Shown here: positions 52,268-63,218 of the stretch, piece after piece
Numbering within the stretch: the first letter of the stretch is position 1
Layout of the letters: each line of letters begins with the position of its first letter
Assembly: GCA_963726795.1 (NCBI GenBank)
Contig: CAVSDD010000005.1
Span: 1 to 64,000, forward strand
From: Hyphomicrobium_A sp963726795
Lineage (GTDB): Bacteria > Pseudomonadota > Alphaproteobacteria > Rhizobiales > Hyphomicrobiaceae
Reading direction: 5' to 3'
Length of the DNA: 64,000 nt
Translations under genes and position numbers: made by a program
Notes under the pieces: generated by a model
Databases searched by the model: none
What the model saw: the letters and a program-made list of their open reading frames with translations, nothing else
What the model was told of the DNA's origin: nothing

Positions 52268-53612
52268 ATGCCGACGAGCGCTCAGCTCCTCGCCGAGCTG
52301 AAATTGCTGCATCCCCAGCTGATCGATCTGTCGCTCGGACGCGTCGAGCGGCTGCTGGCGAAGCTCGGCAACCCGCACAAGCGGCTTCCTCCTTGCGTGC
52401 ACATCGCCGGCACCAACGGCAAGGGATCCGTCACCGCCTATCTCAAGGCGATGCTGGAGGCGGCGGGCGCGCGCGTGCACGTCTACACCTCGCCGCACCT
52501 GGTGCGCTTCCATGAGCGCATCGAGCTGGCCGATGCGAGTGGCAAGGCGCACGCCATCGCCGAGGATAAGCTGATCGACGTGCTGGTCCGCACCCAGGCA
52601 ACGAACGGTTCCGACGACATCACGCAATTCGAGATCACAACGGCTGCGGCCTTTCTCGCGTTCGCCGAGAATCCGGCCGATGTGCTGCTGCTCGAGGTTG
52701 GCCTCGGCGGCCGGCTCGACGCGACCAACGTGATCGACCGGCCGGAGCTGTCGATCATCACGCCGATCTCGCTCGACCACTCCGAGAAGCTCGGATCGAC
52801 GCTGGCAAAGATCGCATTCGAGAAGGCCGGCATTCTGCGTCCCGGCGTGCCCGTCGTGGTCGCGCAGCAGGAGGAGGAAGCGGACGAGGTGATCCGTCGC
52901 GAGGCAAACCGCGTCGGCGCGCCGCTGTTCGCCTGGGGCGAGCACTTCGACGCCTATGAGCAGCGCGGCCGCCTCGTGGTGCAGGCCGAGCACGAGCTGC
53001 TCGACCTGCCGCTGCCAGCCCTCATTGGCCGCCACCAGATCGTCAATTCCGGCACTGCGGTTGCCGCCGCGCTGCAGCTGCGCGCGCGCCTGCCGGCGCT
53101 CGGCCTCGATGAAGTCGTCGATCGAGCAGGGGCTCGCCAAGGTGCGCTGGCCCGCACGCATGCAGCGGCTCGATACGGGCCCGCTGCCCTCTCTGGTCAA
53201 GCCGGGTTCGGAGCTCTGGCTCGACGGCGGCCACAACCCGGCGGCGGGTCGCGCGCTGGCGCAGACGCTGGCCGACCTCGAGGAGCGCTCGCCCAAGCCG
53301 CTGCATCTGATCGTGGGCATGATGGGATTGAAGGATTCGGCGGGCTTCCTGTCGCCCTTCCGCGGTCTCGCGCGCCATGTCGTCACCGTGCCCATTCCCG
53401 GCGCGCACGAGGCACCTCATGCGCCCGAGGTGCTGGCCGAGACCGCGCGCAGCGTCGGGCTCGAAGCCGAATGGACCGACAGTATCGAAAGCGCGCTCAA
53501 GCGCACCGATCAGTACGAGGCCGGGCCGAAGCGCATTTTGATCTGCGGCTCGCTTTATCTCGCCGGCCACGTCCTCGCCCTGCAGGAAGGCGTCGAACCG
53601 CAGGCCAACTAG
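52268..53612 (+). CDS. folC: Folylpolyglutamate / dihydrofolate synthase, one frameshift near 53120
   Basis: Mur-ligase fold enzyme adding Glu to folates. P-loop HIAGTNGKGSVTAYLKAML, then EVGLGGRLDATNVIDRPELS and SIITPISLDHSEKLGSTLAKI. After a one-base slip near 53115-53128 the C-terminal domain resumes as IEQGLAKVRWPARMQRL and continues LWLDGGHNPAAGRALA and RILICGSLYLAGHVLAL. Corrected length about 447 residues, normal. It is essential, so the slip is probably a sequencing error. Follows accD as in relatives. Confidence 0.9.
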
Positions 53613-53644
53613 GCAGCATACAAAATCGCAAGGCCTGGAATCGA

Positions 53645-53678
53645 AACGGCCCCGTCGATGCGGGGCCGTTCCAATTTT
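53645..53678. terminator. Terminator hairpin between folC and trxA
   Basis: Perfect 10-bp stem AACGGCCCCG (53645-53654, allowing the outer A) with CGGGGCCGTT (53661-53670), loop TCGATG, followed by CCAATTTT on the plus strand. It serves folC, and possibly the convergent trxA. Confidence 0.75.
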
Positions 53679-53695
53679 CATGCGTAAGACGAGGT

Positions 53696-54022
53696 TTAGG
53701 CGGTGACCGAGGAGTTGATCCAGTCCTCGAGCTTCTTCTTCTGCACCAGCGCACCGGTGTGCTGCGCGGCCACCTGACCATCCTTGAACAGGATCAAGGT
53801 CGGCATCGCGCGAATTCCATACTTGTTGGTGATGGTCGGGTTCTGGTCGACGTCGAGCTTCACCACCTTGATCTTGCTGCTCATCTCCTCGGCGACCTGG
53901 TCGAGGGCGGGCGCCATGGCCTTGCAGGGCCCGCACCACTCAGCAAAAAAATCCACCAGCACCGGCTTTGAGGACTTCAGGACCTCCTGATCGAAGGTGC
54001 TGTCGGACACTGCATTTGCCAT
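53696..54022 (-). CDS. trxA: Thioredoxin
   Basis: 108 residues with the active site WCGPC in VDFFAEWCGPCKAMAPALDQ, the cis-Pro region AMPTLILFKDGQ, and IKVVKLDVDQNPTIT. General cytoplasmic disulfide reductant. Lies downstream of addA on the same strand. Its upstream leader carries a GC-rich tandem repeat. Confidence 0.97.
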   Translation of the reverse strand: MANAVSDSTFDQEVLKSSKPVLVDFFAEWCGPCKAMAPALDQVAEEMSSKIKVVKLDVDQNPTITNKYGIRAMPTLILFKDGQVAAQHTGALVQKKKLEDWINSSVTA

Positions 54023-54037
54023 TTGGCCGGTCTCCTG

Positions 54038-54130
54038 GTTGCCGCCGAAGGCGGGGGAAGTGTTGCCGCCGGAGGCGGGGGGAAGTGTTGCCGCCGAAGG
54101 CGGGGAAGTCGCCGCCGTGGGCGGGGAAAG
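54038..54130. repeat. GC-rich imperfect tandem repeat upstream of trxA
   Basis: Three to four units of about 24-26 bases with the core GTTGCCGCCGAAGGCGGGG; units differ in the number of G (4-6) and in one internal base (A/G). Each unit contains a small palindrome CCGCC-n-GGCGG. A decayed fourth unit ends near 54130 (CGCCGCCGTGGGCGGGG). Lies between the addA stop and the trxA start. Confidence 0.75.
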
Positions 54131-54197
54131 ATCTTACCGCTCAAAGGCGGACCAAAGTGTTGCAGCCGGGGGCAGCGCGCCTCGCTTCGAGCGGAAG

Positions 54198-57100
54198 TTA
54201 GGAACGCCCCTCGCCAGCGTCAAGGTGAAGGGCGTCGAGGTCCCAGAGCCGGGACGCGTAATCGGTGAGCAGTTGCTCCGGCACCATCATGATTCGGGGC
54301 GCCGCCGTCCATAACAGCGCGGCTTTGATCACGCGGCCGACATAAATCTCACGAAGCGCGAGGCGATAGGCCGCAAGCTGGAAAAGGTAGGCAGGTGCAA
54401 CGTCCTCCACTCGCTCAGGTGGCGGACGATTGGTCTTGTAGTCGACGATCAGCACCTCGTCCTTCAACTCGACGAGGCGGTCGATCTGGCCGACCAGGCT
54501 CAGCGCGGCGCGCTTGGCGTTGGGGTTGGCCAGTCGCGCCACGATCGGCACCTCGGCGCGGCTCTGTGGCCCAAACAGCGGCGCGAACTGCGGCGCGGTC
54601 AAAATCGCCAGCGTTTCCTTCGCGATGGTTGCCCGGGCCGCAGGAGATAGCCCGCTTCCGCGCTCGGCGATGAAGCCGTCCGCCGCCTTCACCCAACCGT
54701 CCACTGGCAAGGTCGGCAAGTGCTGAAGCAACGCGTGCGTGAGCGTGCCGCGCAGGAAGCGATCCTGCGCGCCTGGTGCGAGCACCGCCGGCTCGTTGCG
54801 CAGAGGGAGCCGTTCCGGTTGCGGCAGCGGGTCCCCGGTTTCGTCGGGTGCGTAGGCTTCGAGCCGTGAGGGTGCCAGCGGGATCGTCAGTGCCGGCTCG
54901 CGCGGCGCGCCGCGCAGCGCCCAAGGTGGCAGCGGCTCTGGCGCGTGCGCTTGCATCAAGGCATGGCGTGGGGCGAGCGGCGGCTCGGTTTGCGCGGCAA
55001 CCGCGCGCTGTACAGGTTCACCGTCGGGATGAAAGGCGGGTGTGAGAATCGGGCGCACCGCATCGACGATGAGGTCGTACCAGCAGCCTGCTGTGCGGGT
55101 GCGTTTGCCCTCAAATCCCGCCACATACAGCCGGTCGCGGGCGCGCGTCATGGCGACGTACAGCAGCCGGTGGCGCTCCTCCGCCTCGCGCGCGGTGCGC
55201 GCCCGCCGCGCCGCGCCGATCACGCCGATGCTGCCCGATCCCTTGACGTCCCACACGAACGGCGTCGCATCGACGCCGCCAGGCAGGGTAATGCCATCGA
55301 GATCCAGCACGCCGCCGTTGACCCCGGCCGTCGTGCAGGTATCGGGGAGGAACACGACCGGGGCCTCAAGGCCCTTGGCGCCGTGCACCGTCATGACGCG
55401 AACCTCGTCGCGGCCGTGCTCCATGTCGCGCTTCACCTCGCGCTCGGTCTCGCGCAGGTAGGCGAGGAAGCCGGTGAGCGAGGGCGGGTTCGCATCGTCG
55501 TAGGCGAGCGCCAGATTCAGGAATTCATCGAGCGGGTCGGCCGCTTCCGGCCCGAGGCGGGCAAGGAAGCGCGCACGCGCTCCGTCGCGATCCAGGATTG
55601 CCGCGAAGAATTCGAAGGGAGGCGCATAGTCGGCGCGCGCGCGCCAGCGCTTTAGTTGATCCGCAGCGGTCTTGAAGCGCGCATTCGCGTTGGCGGCGTC
55701 GATCAGCGCCTTCCACAGCGTGCCTTTGCGCCCGACCGCGAGCGCCATGAGGTCGTCGTCGTCGAACCCGATGAGCGGGCTTTTCAGCACTTCGGCGAGG
55801 GCCAGATCATCCTCGGGCAGCGTGAGAAAATCGCCGAGCGAGAGCAGATCTTCCACCACGATCTGCTCGCTTAAGCGCAACCGGTCGGCGCCGGCGACGG
55901 GAATCCCGCGCGCCTTCAGGGCCGCAACCATGGGCGCCGCGAACGGGCGCCGCTTGCGCACGAGGATCAAAATGTCCCCCGGGCGGATGGGCCGCGCCTC
56001 GGACGCAAGCTCCTCGCCTGAAACGATCCAGCTCTTGATCGTGTCTGCTATGCGATCCGCCAGCCGGGTTTCCGAGGCGGTCGAGGCGTCGTCGTCGAGC
56101 GGCGACCAGGCGTCCGCCGGCTCGCCGGCATCGAGCGTCACGGTTGGCCACACCTCGATCAGCCCGCCGTGCCCCAGTCGATGGACAGCATGGCGGATTT
56201 CGGTCGCCTCTGCGGTCAGGCCCGGCGTGCGCGCGGCATCGCCGAACACGCGATCGACTGCGCCCAAGATGGGTGCGACGCTGCGAAACGACAGATCGAG
56301 CGGGACCTGCCGCCAGGGCCGCGTCGCGCCCTTGAGCAGCTCGGCGAAGCGGCGGCCCATCTGCGCGAACATGTGCGGGGCAGCGCCTTGGAAGGAATAG
56401 ATCGACTGCTTCTCATCGCCGACGGCAAAAAGCGTGCGGGGCTCCTCGCGCTGGCCTGTCCCTGAGAAGAACTCCTCGGCCAGCGCCTCGATCACCTGCC
56501 ACTGCTCGGGGCTCGTGTCCTGCGCCTCGTCGACGAGGATGTGGTCGATGCCGCGGTCGAGCTTGTAGAGCACCCACGCGGTCGCCTGCTTGTCGTGCAG
56601 CAGGTTGACCGTCTTGACGATGAGATCCTCGTAGTCGAGCGCGGCGCGGCTGGCTTTTGCCTGCGTGTAGCGCTGCAGCACGGCGCCTGCGAGGCACTGC
56701 AGCGACAGCGTCGCGGCCATCACGCCGAGCGCCTTGCGCTGCTCGTTCAGCGCGCAAAATCGCGCCTGCGCCGAGCTGGCCGCAAGTTCGAGATCGGGGT
56801 ACTCTGTTTTGACCGGCTTCGACATGAGGCGGGCGCGCGGATCACCGCTTCCCGTGCAGAAATATCCCTCAAAGGCCGCGACGCGGGCTTCAGCAGAAGC
56901 CGCTGCAAGCGCCGTTGCAACGGTGCAGGAATACTCCAAATCGGTCTTGCCGCCACCGCTGAGCGCACCACGCAGTTGACTGAGCTCAGCCTCGCTCAGC
57001 ACCTCGGACATCGCCTGGGTGAGAGCCTCCTCGGTCGCGCTGCCACCGATGCCGAGCGTCTCGCGATAGAAAGCCTCGAGTGCGCCGCTCGCGTCGTCGA

Positions 57101-57746
57101 TGCGCAGCGCTTCCTCGAGCCAGCGGCGCTTCTGCAGCGCGGCGCGCAGCAAATCGTCAAAACGTTGATCGGCCGCGTAGCGCACGGCCGCTTTCAGCGC
57201 GGCGCCTTCGGGCGAAGTGCGATTGCGCGCGGCAAAGTCGAGCGCGCCGTCGATGGCCTCGCGCTGCAACAGATGCGCGGTCGGCTCATCGAGGATGTCG
57301 AAGCCCGGCGGCACGCCCGCTTCCAGCGGGAAGCGCTGCAGCAGGCGCTCGCAGAACGAGTGCACGGTTTGCACCTTGAGCCCGCCCGGCGTTTCGATCG
57401 CGATGGTGAACAGCGTGCGTGCGCGCGCGACGTCCGCCTCGCCTGGGTTTTCGATGCCGAGCTCGGATAGCGCGCTCGCGAGCTTGTCCGTGTCGAGCGT
57501 CACCCAGCGAGCGAGCGTATCGAAAACCCGCTTCGACATCTCGGCCGCAGCGGCCTTGGTATAGGTGAGGCACAAGATGCGCTCGGGCACCGTGCCGGCG
57601 AGCATCAGCCGCAACGCGCGCAGCGTGAGCACGTGCGTCTTGCCGGTGCCGGCGTTGGCGGTCACCCAGGCGGAGGCATCGGGGTCGGCGGCTTCGAGTT
57701 GCGCGCGCTTGGTGCGCTCGATGTCGGGGGAAAGGCGCTGGCTCAC
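54198..57746 (-). CDS. addA: Double-strand break repair helicase-nuclease AddA
   Basis: 1182 residues from GTG 57746, which overlaps the addB stop (GTGA). UvrD-type helicase: Walker A VTANAGTGKTHVLTLRALRL, LCLTYTKAAAAEMSKRV, HILVDEAQDTSPEQWQVIEA, VMTVHGAKGLEAPVVFLPD. C-terminal RecB-type nuclease with DEVLIVDYKTNRPPP and YLFQLAAYRLAL. Works with AddB to resect DNA ends for RecA loading. Full length. Confidence 0.95.
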   Translation of the reverse strand: MSQRLSPDIERTKRAQLEAADPDASAWVTANAGTGKTHVLTLRALRLMLAGTVPERILCLTYTKAAAAEMSKRVFDTLARWVTLDTDKLASALSELGIENPGEADVARARTLFTIAIETPGGLKVQTVHSFCERLLQRFPLEAGVPPGFDILDEPTAHLLQREAIDGALDFAARNRTSPEGAALKAAVRYAADQRFDDLLRAALQKRRWLEEALRIDDASGALEAFYRETLGIGGSATEEALTQAMSEVLSEAELSQLRGALSGGGKTDLEYSCTVATALAAASAEARVAAFEGYFCTGSGDPRARLMSKPVKTEYPDLELAASSAQARFCALNEQRKALGVMAATLSLQCLAGAVLQRYTQAKASRAALDYEDLIVKTVNLLHDKQATAWVLYKLDRGIDHILVDEAQDTSPEQWQVIEALAEEFFSGTGQREEPRTLFAVGDEKQSIYSFQGAAPHMFAQMGRRFAELLKGATRPWRQVPLDLSFRSVAPILGAVDRVFGDAARTPGLTAEATEIRHAVHRLGHGGLIEVWPTVTLDAGEPADAWSPLDDDASTASETRLADRIADTIKSWIVSGEELASEARPIRPGDILILVRKRRPFAAPMVAALKARGIPVAGADRLRLSEQIVVEDLLSLGDFLTLPEDDLALAEVLKSPLIGFDDDDLMALAVGRKGTLWKALIDAANANARFKTAADQLKRWRARADYAPPFEFFAAILDRDGARARFLARLGPEAADPLDEFLNLALAYDDANPPSLTGFLAYLRETEREVKRDMEHGRDEVRVMTVHGAKGLEAPVVFLPDTCTTAGVNGGVLDLDGITLPGGVDATPFVWDVKGSGSIGVIGAARRARTAREAEERHRLLYVAMTRARDRLYVAGFEGKRTRTAGCWYDLIVDAVRPILTPAFHPDGEPVQRAVAAQTEPPLAPRHALMQAHAPEPLPPWALRGAPREPALTIPLAPSRLEAYAPDETGDPLPQPERLPLRNEPAVLAPGAQDRFLRGTLTHALLQHLPTLPVDGWVKAADGFIAERGSGLSPAARATIAKETLAILTAPQFAPLFGPQSRAEVPIVARLANPNAKRAALSLVGQIDRLVELKDEVLIVDYKTNRPPPERVEDVAPAYLFQLAAYRLALREIYVGRVIKAALLWTAAPRIMMVPEQLLTDYASRLWDLDALHLDAGEGRS

Positions 57747-60700
57747 GCGGTCTCCTCCTCGGGCGATCCCGACCATTCGGCGACGCGCGCCAAGTGGGCG
57801 AAGTCGTCGTAGTCGTAGGTGAAGGCCGGGCGCCGCATCGCCCTATATGGCGTATCCTTGTGGTCGAAGGTGGCGATGAGACGAGCAAGGCGCTCAAGCG
57901 CGGTTGCGGCGAGCCCGGCTACGTCGGCGACGCCGACGATGTTTTCCTGGCCCGGGGGCTCGCCACCGGCGGCGCGGATGTAGCGCAACGCCGCCACCTT
58001 GTGGCGGGCCACATGCGCGAAGCCTGCCTCGCCGTGCGCGATCGCGGCCTCGAGCGGCAGCTGCGGCGCGTGTCCGCGCTCGATCCTGCTGTCGGTCGGC
58101 GGCTGCCCCGTCTTGTAGTCTGTGATGATGAGCGAGGCCTCGCTCTCATCGATGCGGTCGGCGCGTGCGGTCAGCGTGAACGGCCCGGCCGGAGCGGGCA
58201 CGATCAATTGTCCGCCGACCTCGGCCACGACACGCACCACGCCCTGGCGCCGTGCCGGCTCAGTCTCGGCGAACCAGGCCGCGAACCGTTCAAACCGCGG
58301 TCGCCCAGAACGCGGCGATGCGGGGATGCTGGTCGTAGCCGACCAGCACCTCGCCCGCGATCGCGAGCAGCTCGGCCTGCGTATCGGCCGGCAGTGCCTC
58401 GGGGATACTTCACCGCGAAGTGCCGCATGATGTCGTGCACGATCGAGCCGCGCAGCGCCGCATCGGGTCCGGCGCCGAGCAGCGGCAGCTTGTCGAGCTT
58501 CAGCACGTGGCTTGCGAAAATGGCATAGGGGTTGGCGAGCCAGGTCTCGATCTTTGTCACGCTCATCTTGCGCGGGCGCGCGTCGACGGACGGGCGCGGC
58601 TCGGGCGCCTCGATGCGGATGCGGTTCGTGACGGCATCGCGCGCGCGCGCCCAGCCGATCCACGGCTTGTCGGGACGCAGCACATCGCCCAGATCGAGGC
58701 CCGACAGCAGCGCCTGCAGCCGCATGAGCCAGCGCGACGGCACGGTCGGCACGCCGTCGATCTTCTGCGCGCGCGTCAGGAATACGTTCGGCGCTGCCAG
58801 GAACGACGTGAAGTCGTGCGCCGCATGCCCGATGCGTTCCTCGGGCGAGGGTAGCCCGAGCGCGGCGCGCATCGGCCGGTTGAGCCAGGGCCCGGGATCG
58901 GCGGCCTCGGGCCACGTGCCGTCGTTGAGCGAGCCCAGCACCATGACATCGGCCTGCTGCAGGCGCGCTTCCAGTGGACCCCAGATGAACAGGCGCGGAT
59001 GCACAGCGACGCGCGGGCGCACGTTCTCGCCCTGGATCAGGCTGCGGTAGAAGTCGGCGTAGTCGCCGGCGCGGATCTCAGGCGCGGGCAGGGTCGCATC
59101 GACGAGGCCGAGGAAGAACGCCGACGCCGCGGTGCCGGCTTCGTCGCGCCACAGCGGGGAACCGTCATTCTCGTTGGTTTCAGGCACGCGCGCCAGCGCC
59201 TCGGCGGTGGCGACGTGCGCGGCGGCGATGGCGTGCACGGGCTGCTCGCCACGATCGGCGAAGATTGCCGTAAGCGGCGCGTAGGCACTTGCCAGTCGCG
59301 CCAGTAGATCGTGCGCGCCCTGCCAGTCCTCGGGCCACAGGCGCTGCACGGCCGCACCACGCCGCGTCTTGGCGGCAACGTCCGATTCAGCCTGCGCCAG
59401 GGCGGTTGCGAGGCCCTTGAGTCCGCTGCCGAGATAGAGATGGCGCAGCACGGCGATCTCGATCGCGCGCGCGGCGCGGCGCACCTGGAACGCGTCGAGG
59501 CCCAATCTGGTCAATGGGTGCTTCAACAGGGCCATGGTTTCGGCCGGCGCGAAGCCCTTGGTGATGGCGCTGATGACGAGATCGAGAAATGTGCCCGGCA
59601 CCGTCTTGGCAAACGGGCGCCCGGCGGAATCGTCCACGCGGATGCCCCACGCTTCGAGCCGCACCGCGACGCGGCGGGCGAGCAAGCGGTCAGGCGAGAT
59701 GAGCGCGGCTGTGCGCCCCGGCGTTTCCGCCGCTTCGCGCAGGATCAGCGCCACGGCCTCGGCTTCATCCTGCGCCGATGGCGCCTCGATGAGGCTCACC
59801 CCCTTGAGCGAGGCACGAACCGCGTTGCGGTCGGCGGATTTGGCGTAGGTGTACCAGCGCGCCGTTGTGCCCGAAGGGCGCATGGTCTCGGCGATCAGCG
59901 CGCAGCGGGAATCAGTGGCGGGCGTGCTTGCACCCAGCGTGCGCACGTCCTCGCGCTTGAGCCCCAGGCGGTCGAGCAGGCGCTTGGGCCCGAATTGGGG
60001 ATGCTCGGGATGGGGCTGTCCGGGTGGCTCGGCGGTGATCATGGCCCAGCTCGCGGCATCGAGATGGGTATCGAGGCCGGGAAGAACGATGGCGCCGTGC
60101 GGCAAGCTTACGACGGCGCGCATCAGCTCGACGGTCGCTGGAATGGAGCCCGTCACGCCGGCGACGATCACCGGGCCTTTCGGCGGCGATGCCGCTAAGC
60201 GGTGCGCTTCGGCCAGAATTGCCCGGTTGCGCCGGTCGGCGGGAGAGAGCAGGCCGCGCTCGGCGAGGTAGGCCGGCCATGATGCGGTGACGATCTCCAG
60301 GAAGTCGATGGTCTTCTGCCAGTGCTCGGAGAGATCCTCCGGCACCAGCGCCGCGAGCTTGTCGAGCATGGGCTCGCCCGGGCGCTCGGTCTCGACCATG
60401 TCCATGAGCCGTGCGAGCTCGGCCGCGAGATGGGCGGCTTGCGCCGGCGTGCCGGCACCGGCCGTCGCCTGGGGGCCGATGTGCGCGGTCCCTTCGTCGG
60501 GGCGGCGCAACACGCGCGACCAGCGCATCACCAGCGTGGTGAGCGCAAGCCGGCGTTCGATCGCGCTGACGGCGGGAGCCAGCTCGAGCGATCCGACGGG
60601 TGCCGGACCATCATCGATCAGCCCGGTCATGAGCGCCAAGTCCTCGTCGCCCTGCGCGATCGGACGGATCGTCGGCAGCAGCATGGCGCGTCCGCCGCCT

Positions 60701-60927
60701 GCTTCCAGGAAGGCTTCCTGCAAGGCGCGCGCAGCACGCCGCGTCGGCATCAACAGCGTGTAGGCGGGAAGCTCGAGCACCTGCGGCGCGCGACCGCCCG
60801 GCTCGGGAAGATTGCCCTGGAGTATCGCGGTCGCGATCGCCTTCAGGAACGGCGCGCCGGGCGGCACCGTGAAGACGCGTGCGCCGGCTGCGGGATGGGT
60901 CGGAGCGGCCTCAAGCGACGTCCTCAC
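57743..60927 (-). CDS. addB: Double-strand break repair protein AddB, frame broken near 58300-58410
   Basis: Partner of AddA with inactivated helicase-like and active nuclease domains. Start is probably GTG 60927 (VRTSLEAAPTHPAAGARVF), overlapping the murU stop region. The body reads well through KIETWLANPYAIFASHVLKL and IVHDIMRHFAVKYP. Then two small slips (about 58405 and 58300) lead through PADTQAELLAIAGEVLVGYD to RFERFAAWFAETEPARRQG and the nuclease motif ASLIITDYKTGQPPT, ending SGSPEEETA. Length about 1061 residues, normal. I see no Cys cluster around the nuclease, so no obvious Fe-S site. Confidence 0.88.
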
Positions 60928-61648
60928 TCTCGATCCACCTTTCCGCTTCCACCAGCGCTTCCGGCGTGCCGACGTGCATCCACAGTCCATCGAGGCGGAC
61001 GCCGAACAGGCGCCCCTTGTCGATTGCCGCGTCCCAGGGCGCGTTGAGCGAGAAGGGCCCTTTGGGTGCGCCGTCGAACAGGCGGGGATGCGCGATCGAT
61101 ACGCCGGTGAACACGAACGGGGCCATCTGGCGCTCGCCGCGGCGCGTCAGCCGGCCGTCGGTGCCCATGGAAAAATCGCCCTGGCCGTCGTAGCCGACGC
61201 TGGTCGCACCCGAGGCCAGCAGCATGAGGGCGTCCATCCGGGCGCTGTCCCAGGCCTCAAACAGCCGCGCCAGGTTGGATCCAACACCCTCGATCCACAC
61301 CGAGTCGGAGTTATGAATCAAGAAGGGGCCGGTTCCGAGGTGGGGAAGGGCCTGCACGACGCCCCCGCCGGTATCGAGCATCTCCTTGCGCTCGTCCGAA
61401 ATGACGATCTTCGGGTGTTCGCGTTTCGACACGTGCGTTTGCAGCTTGTCGGCGAAATGATGCACGTTGACCACCGCGCGAGCGACGCCGGCTTCGTTGA
61501 GGCGATCGAGCACATGGTCGATCAGCGCTCGTCCGCGCAATTGCACGAGCGGCTTGGGGACCTTCTCGGTCAGCGGCAGCATGCGCCGGCCGAACCCGGC
61601 TGCCAGCACCATCCCCGCTTCAGGCCGCCATTGCGCCGGCTTGGTCAT
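60911..61648 (-). CDS. murU: Nucleotidyltransferase, MurU-like (MurNAc-1-P uridylyltransferase)
   Basis: 245 residues. Signature MVLAAGFGRRMLPLTEKVPKPLVQL, Asp in FLIHNSDSVW, DTGGGVVQALPHLG, and WMHVGTPEALVEAERW. In the MurU pathway it makes UDP-MurNAc from MurNAc-1-phosphate; the preceding gene encodes an AmgK-like kinase domain, which strongly supports that assignment. ATG overlaps the upstream stop by four bases. Confidence 0.87.
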   Translation of the reverse strand: MTKPAQWRPEAGMVLAAGFGRRMLPLTEKVPKPLVQLRGRALIDHVLDRLNEAGVARAVVNVHHFADKLQTHVSKREHPKIVISDERKEMLDTGGGVVQALPHLGTGPFLIHNSDSVWIEGVGSNLARLFEAWDSARMDALMLLASGATSVGYDGQGDFSMGTDGRLTRRGERQMAPFVFTGVSIAHPRLFDGAPKGPFSLNAPWDAAIDKGRLFGVRLDGLWMHVGTPEALVEAERWIESEDVA

Positions 61649-63205
61649 GCCTGCAAACCCTCTTCGGCCTGCGCACTGCCGCGCGTCTTTTGCGGCATGT
61701 GGCGATCATACCAGGACTTGAGCTTCGCCAGCTTGGGATGCTCAAGGTCGCGTTCCATGTAGCGCCACAGGCGCGGAACGTGGCGCAGGTATTGAGGCTT
61801 GTTATCGCGCTTGGCAAGCCGGGCAAAGATGCCGAGAAATCTTGGTGTTGCGCTGGGCGCCGAGCGCCGCGTAGCTGAACGCGAAGGCATCGCGGTCAAA
61901 GTCCGGCCGGCGGCGGCTCACGGCGTCACAGTAGTGCGCGAACAATTCCGTTTCGAGCTCGCGTGGAACGTCGACGCGCGCATCCTGCAGCAGCGAGACG
62001 AGGTCGTAGGCCGGGGCTCCGCGCATGGCATCCTGAAAGTCGATGATGCCGACGCGCGCAATTCCCGTGCGCTCGGGAAGCCAAAGCAGGTTGGGCGAGT
62101 GGTAGTCGCGCAACACCCAGCCCGGCGGCAGCGCGGTCAGGGCGCGCAGCGGGTCGGCCCACAGCTCCAGGAATTCGGCGCGCACGTCGGCCGGGGGCGG
62201 CTCGCCGTAGATGCGCTGCCAGTACCAGTCGACGAGCAGCTCGATCTCGATTGCGAGCGCGCCCTCATCGTAGCGAGGCAGCGGCACGCTCTCTCCCGCG
62301 AGATCGAACGAGGGCGGCGGCGCGGGAGCGCCCTGCAGCTCGACGAGCGCATCCGTTGCTGCGCGCCACAGCTCTCCCTGGTCGGCGGTGGCGTTGCGCA
62401 CCTCCTCGGCGAAGACGCGCGCTCCGAGATCCTCGATCAGCAGGAAACCGTGATCGAGGTCCTGCGCATAAATGGCTGGTGCGTTGAGGCCCTGGGCGCG
62501 CAGCGACTCGCCGATCACGACGAAGGGGCGCACGTCCTCGGCCAGATGCGCGATGCGGCTGTAGGGAAGTCCGTCGCGGATCGGCGGGCCGTCCGGCTGG
62601 CGTGCCCAATCCATCAGGATCAAGCTCTTGCCGTCGTCGCAATCGAGCCGCGCATAACGGCGCACGGACGCGTCGCCCTGCAAGTATTGCAATGCGCTCA
62701 TCTCGCGCTTCGCGACGGGGAGCGCCAGCAGCGCGCGCATGGCGATAAGCCGCTCGATCCGCTCGGCCCATTCGCCCTGACCGGTGAGCGTGATGCGGCG
62801 TGTTTGCGCCGTCTCATCCTCGATCAGCACTTCGAGCCGGTCGCCGGGGAGCACGGTGCCCGCGCGCTCGGGCCATTCGACGATCGCGATACCCTGGCGC
62901 AGCGCCAGCTCGAGGCCGAGCTCGTCCAGCTCCGAAGGCGAATTCAAACGGTAGAGATCGAGGTGCGCGACCGGCATGCGGCTGCCGGCATAGGTCTGCA
63001 CCAGCGTGAAGGTCGGGCTCGGGATCTCCTCGCCCAAATCCGGGCACAGCGCCCCGATGATGGCGCGCGCCAGCGTCGTCTTGCCGGCGCCAAGCTCCCC
63101 GCGCAACGTGATGAGATCGCCGCGGCGCGCGGCAAAGGCCAAATCCTCGCCCAGGCGGACGAGCTGGCGCTCGCTGACGCCGGGGATGATGCAGGGTGGA
63201 GGCAT
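61645..63205 (-). CDS. tsaE: TsaE ATPase fused to AmgK-like sugar kinase, one frameshift near 61838
   Basis: Bifunctional chain from ATG 63205. TsaE domain (about 1-155): Walker A LRGELGAGKTTLARAII, SPTFTLVQTY, HLDLYRL; needed for tRNA t6A modification. Kinase domain (about 165-520) with RDYHSPNLLWLPE and VGIIDFQDAMRGAPAYDLVS, matching AmgK (N-acetylmuramate/GlcNAc anomeric kinase). Near 61838 an extra T in AAGATTT shifts the frame; it resumes as LGIFARLAKRDNKPQYLRHV and ends EEGLQA, overlapping murU (ATGA). The fusion is common in Rhizobiales. The slip is probably a sequencing error. Confidence 0.9.
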
Positions 63206-63218
63206 GGGGAACGAAGAC

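Noticed and set aside
54945..55655. 236-codon plus-strand frame within addA
   Set aside because: Shadow frame opposite the AddA helicase domain; no coding signals.
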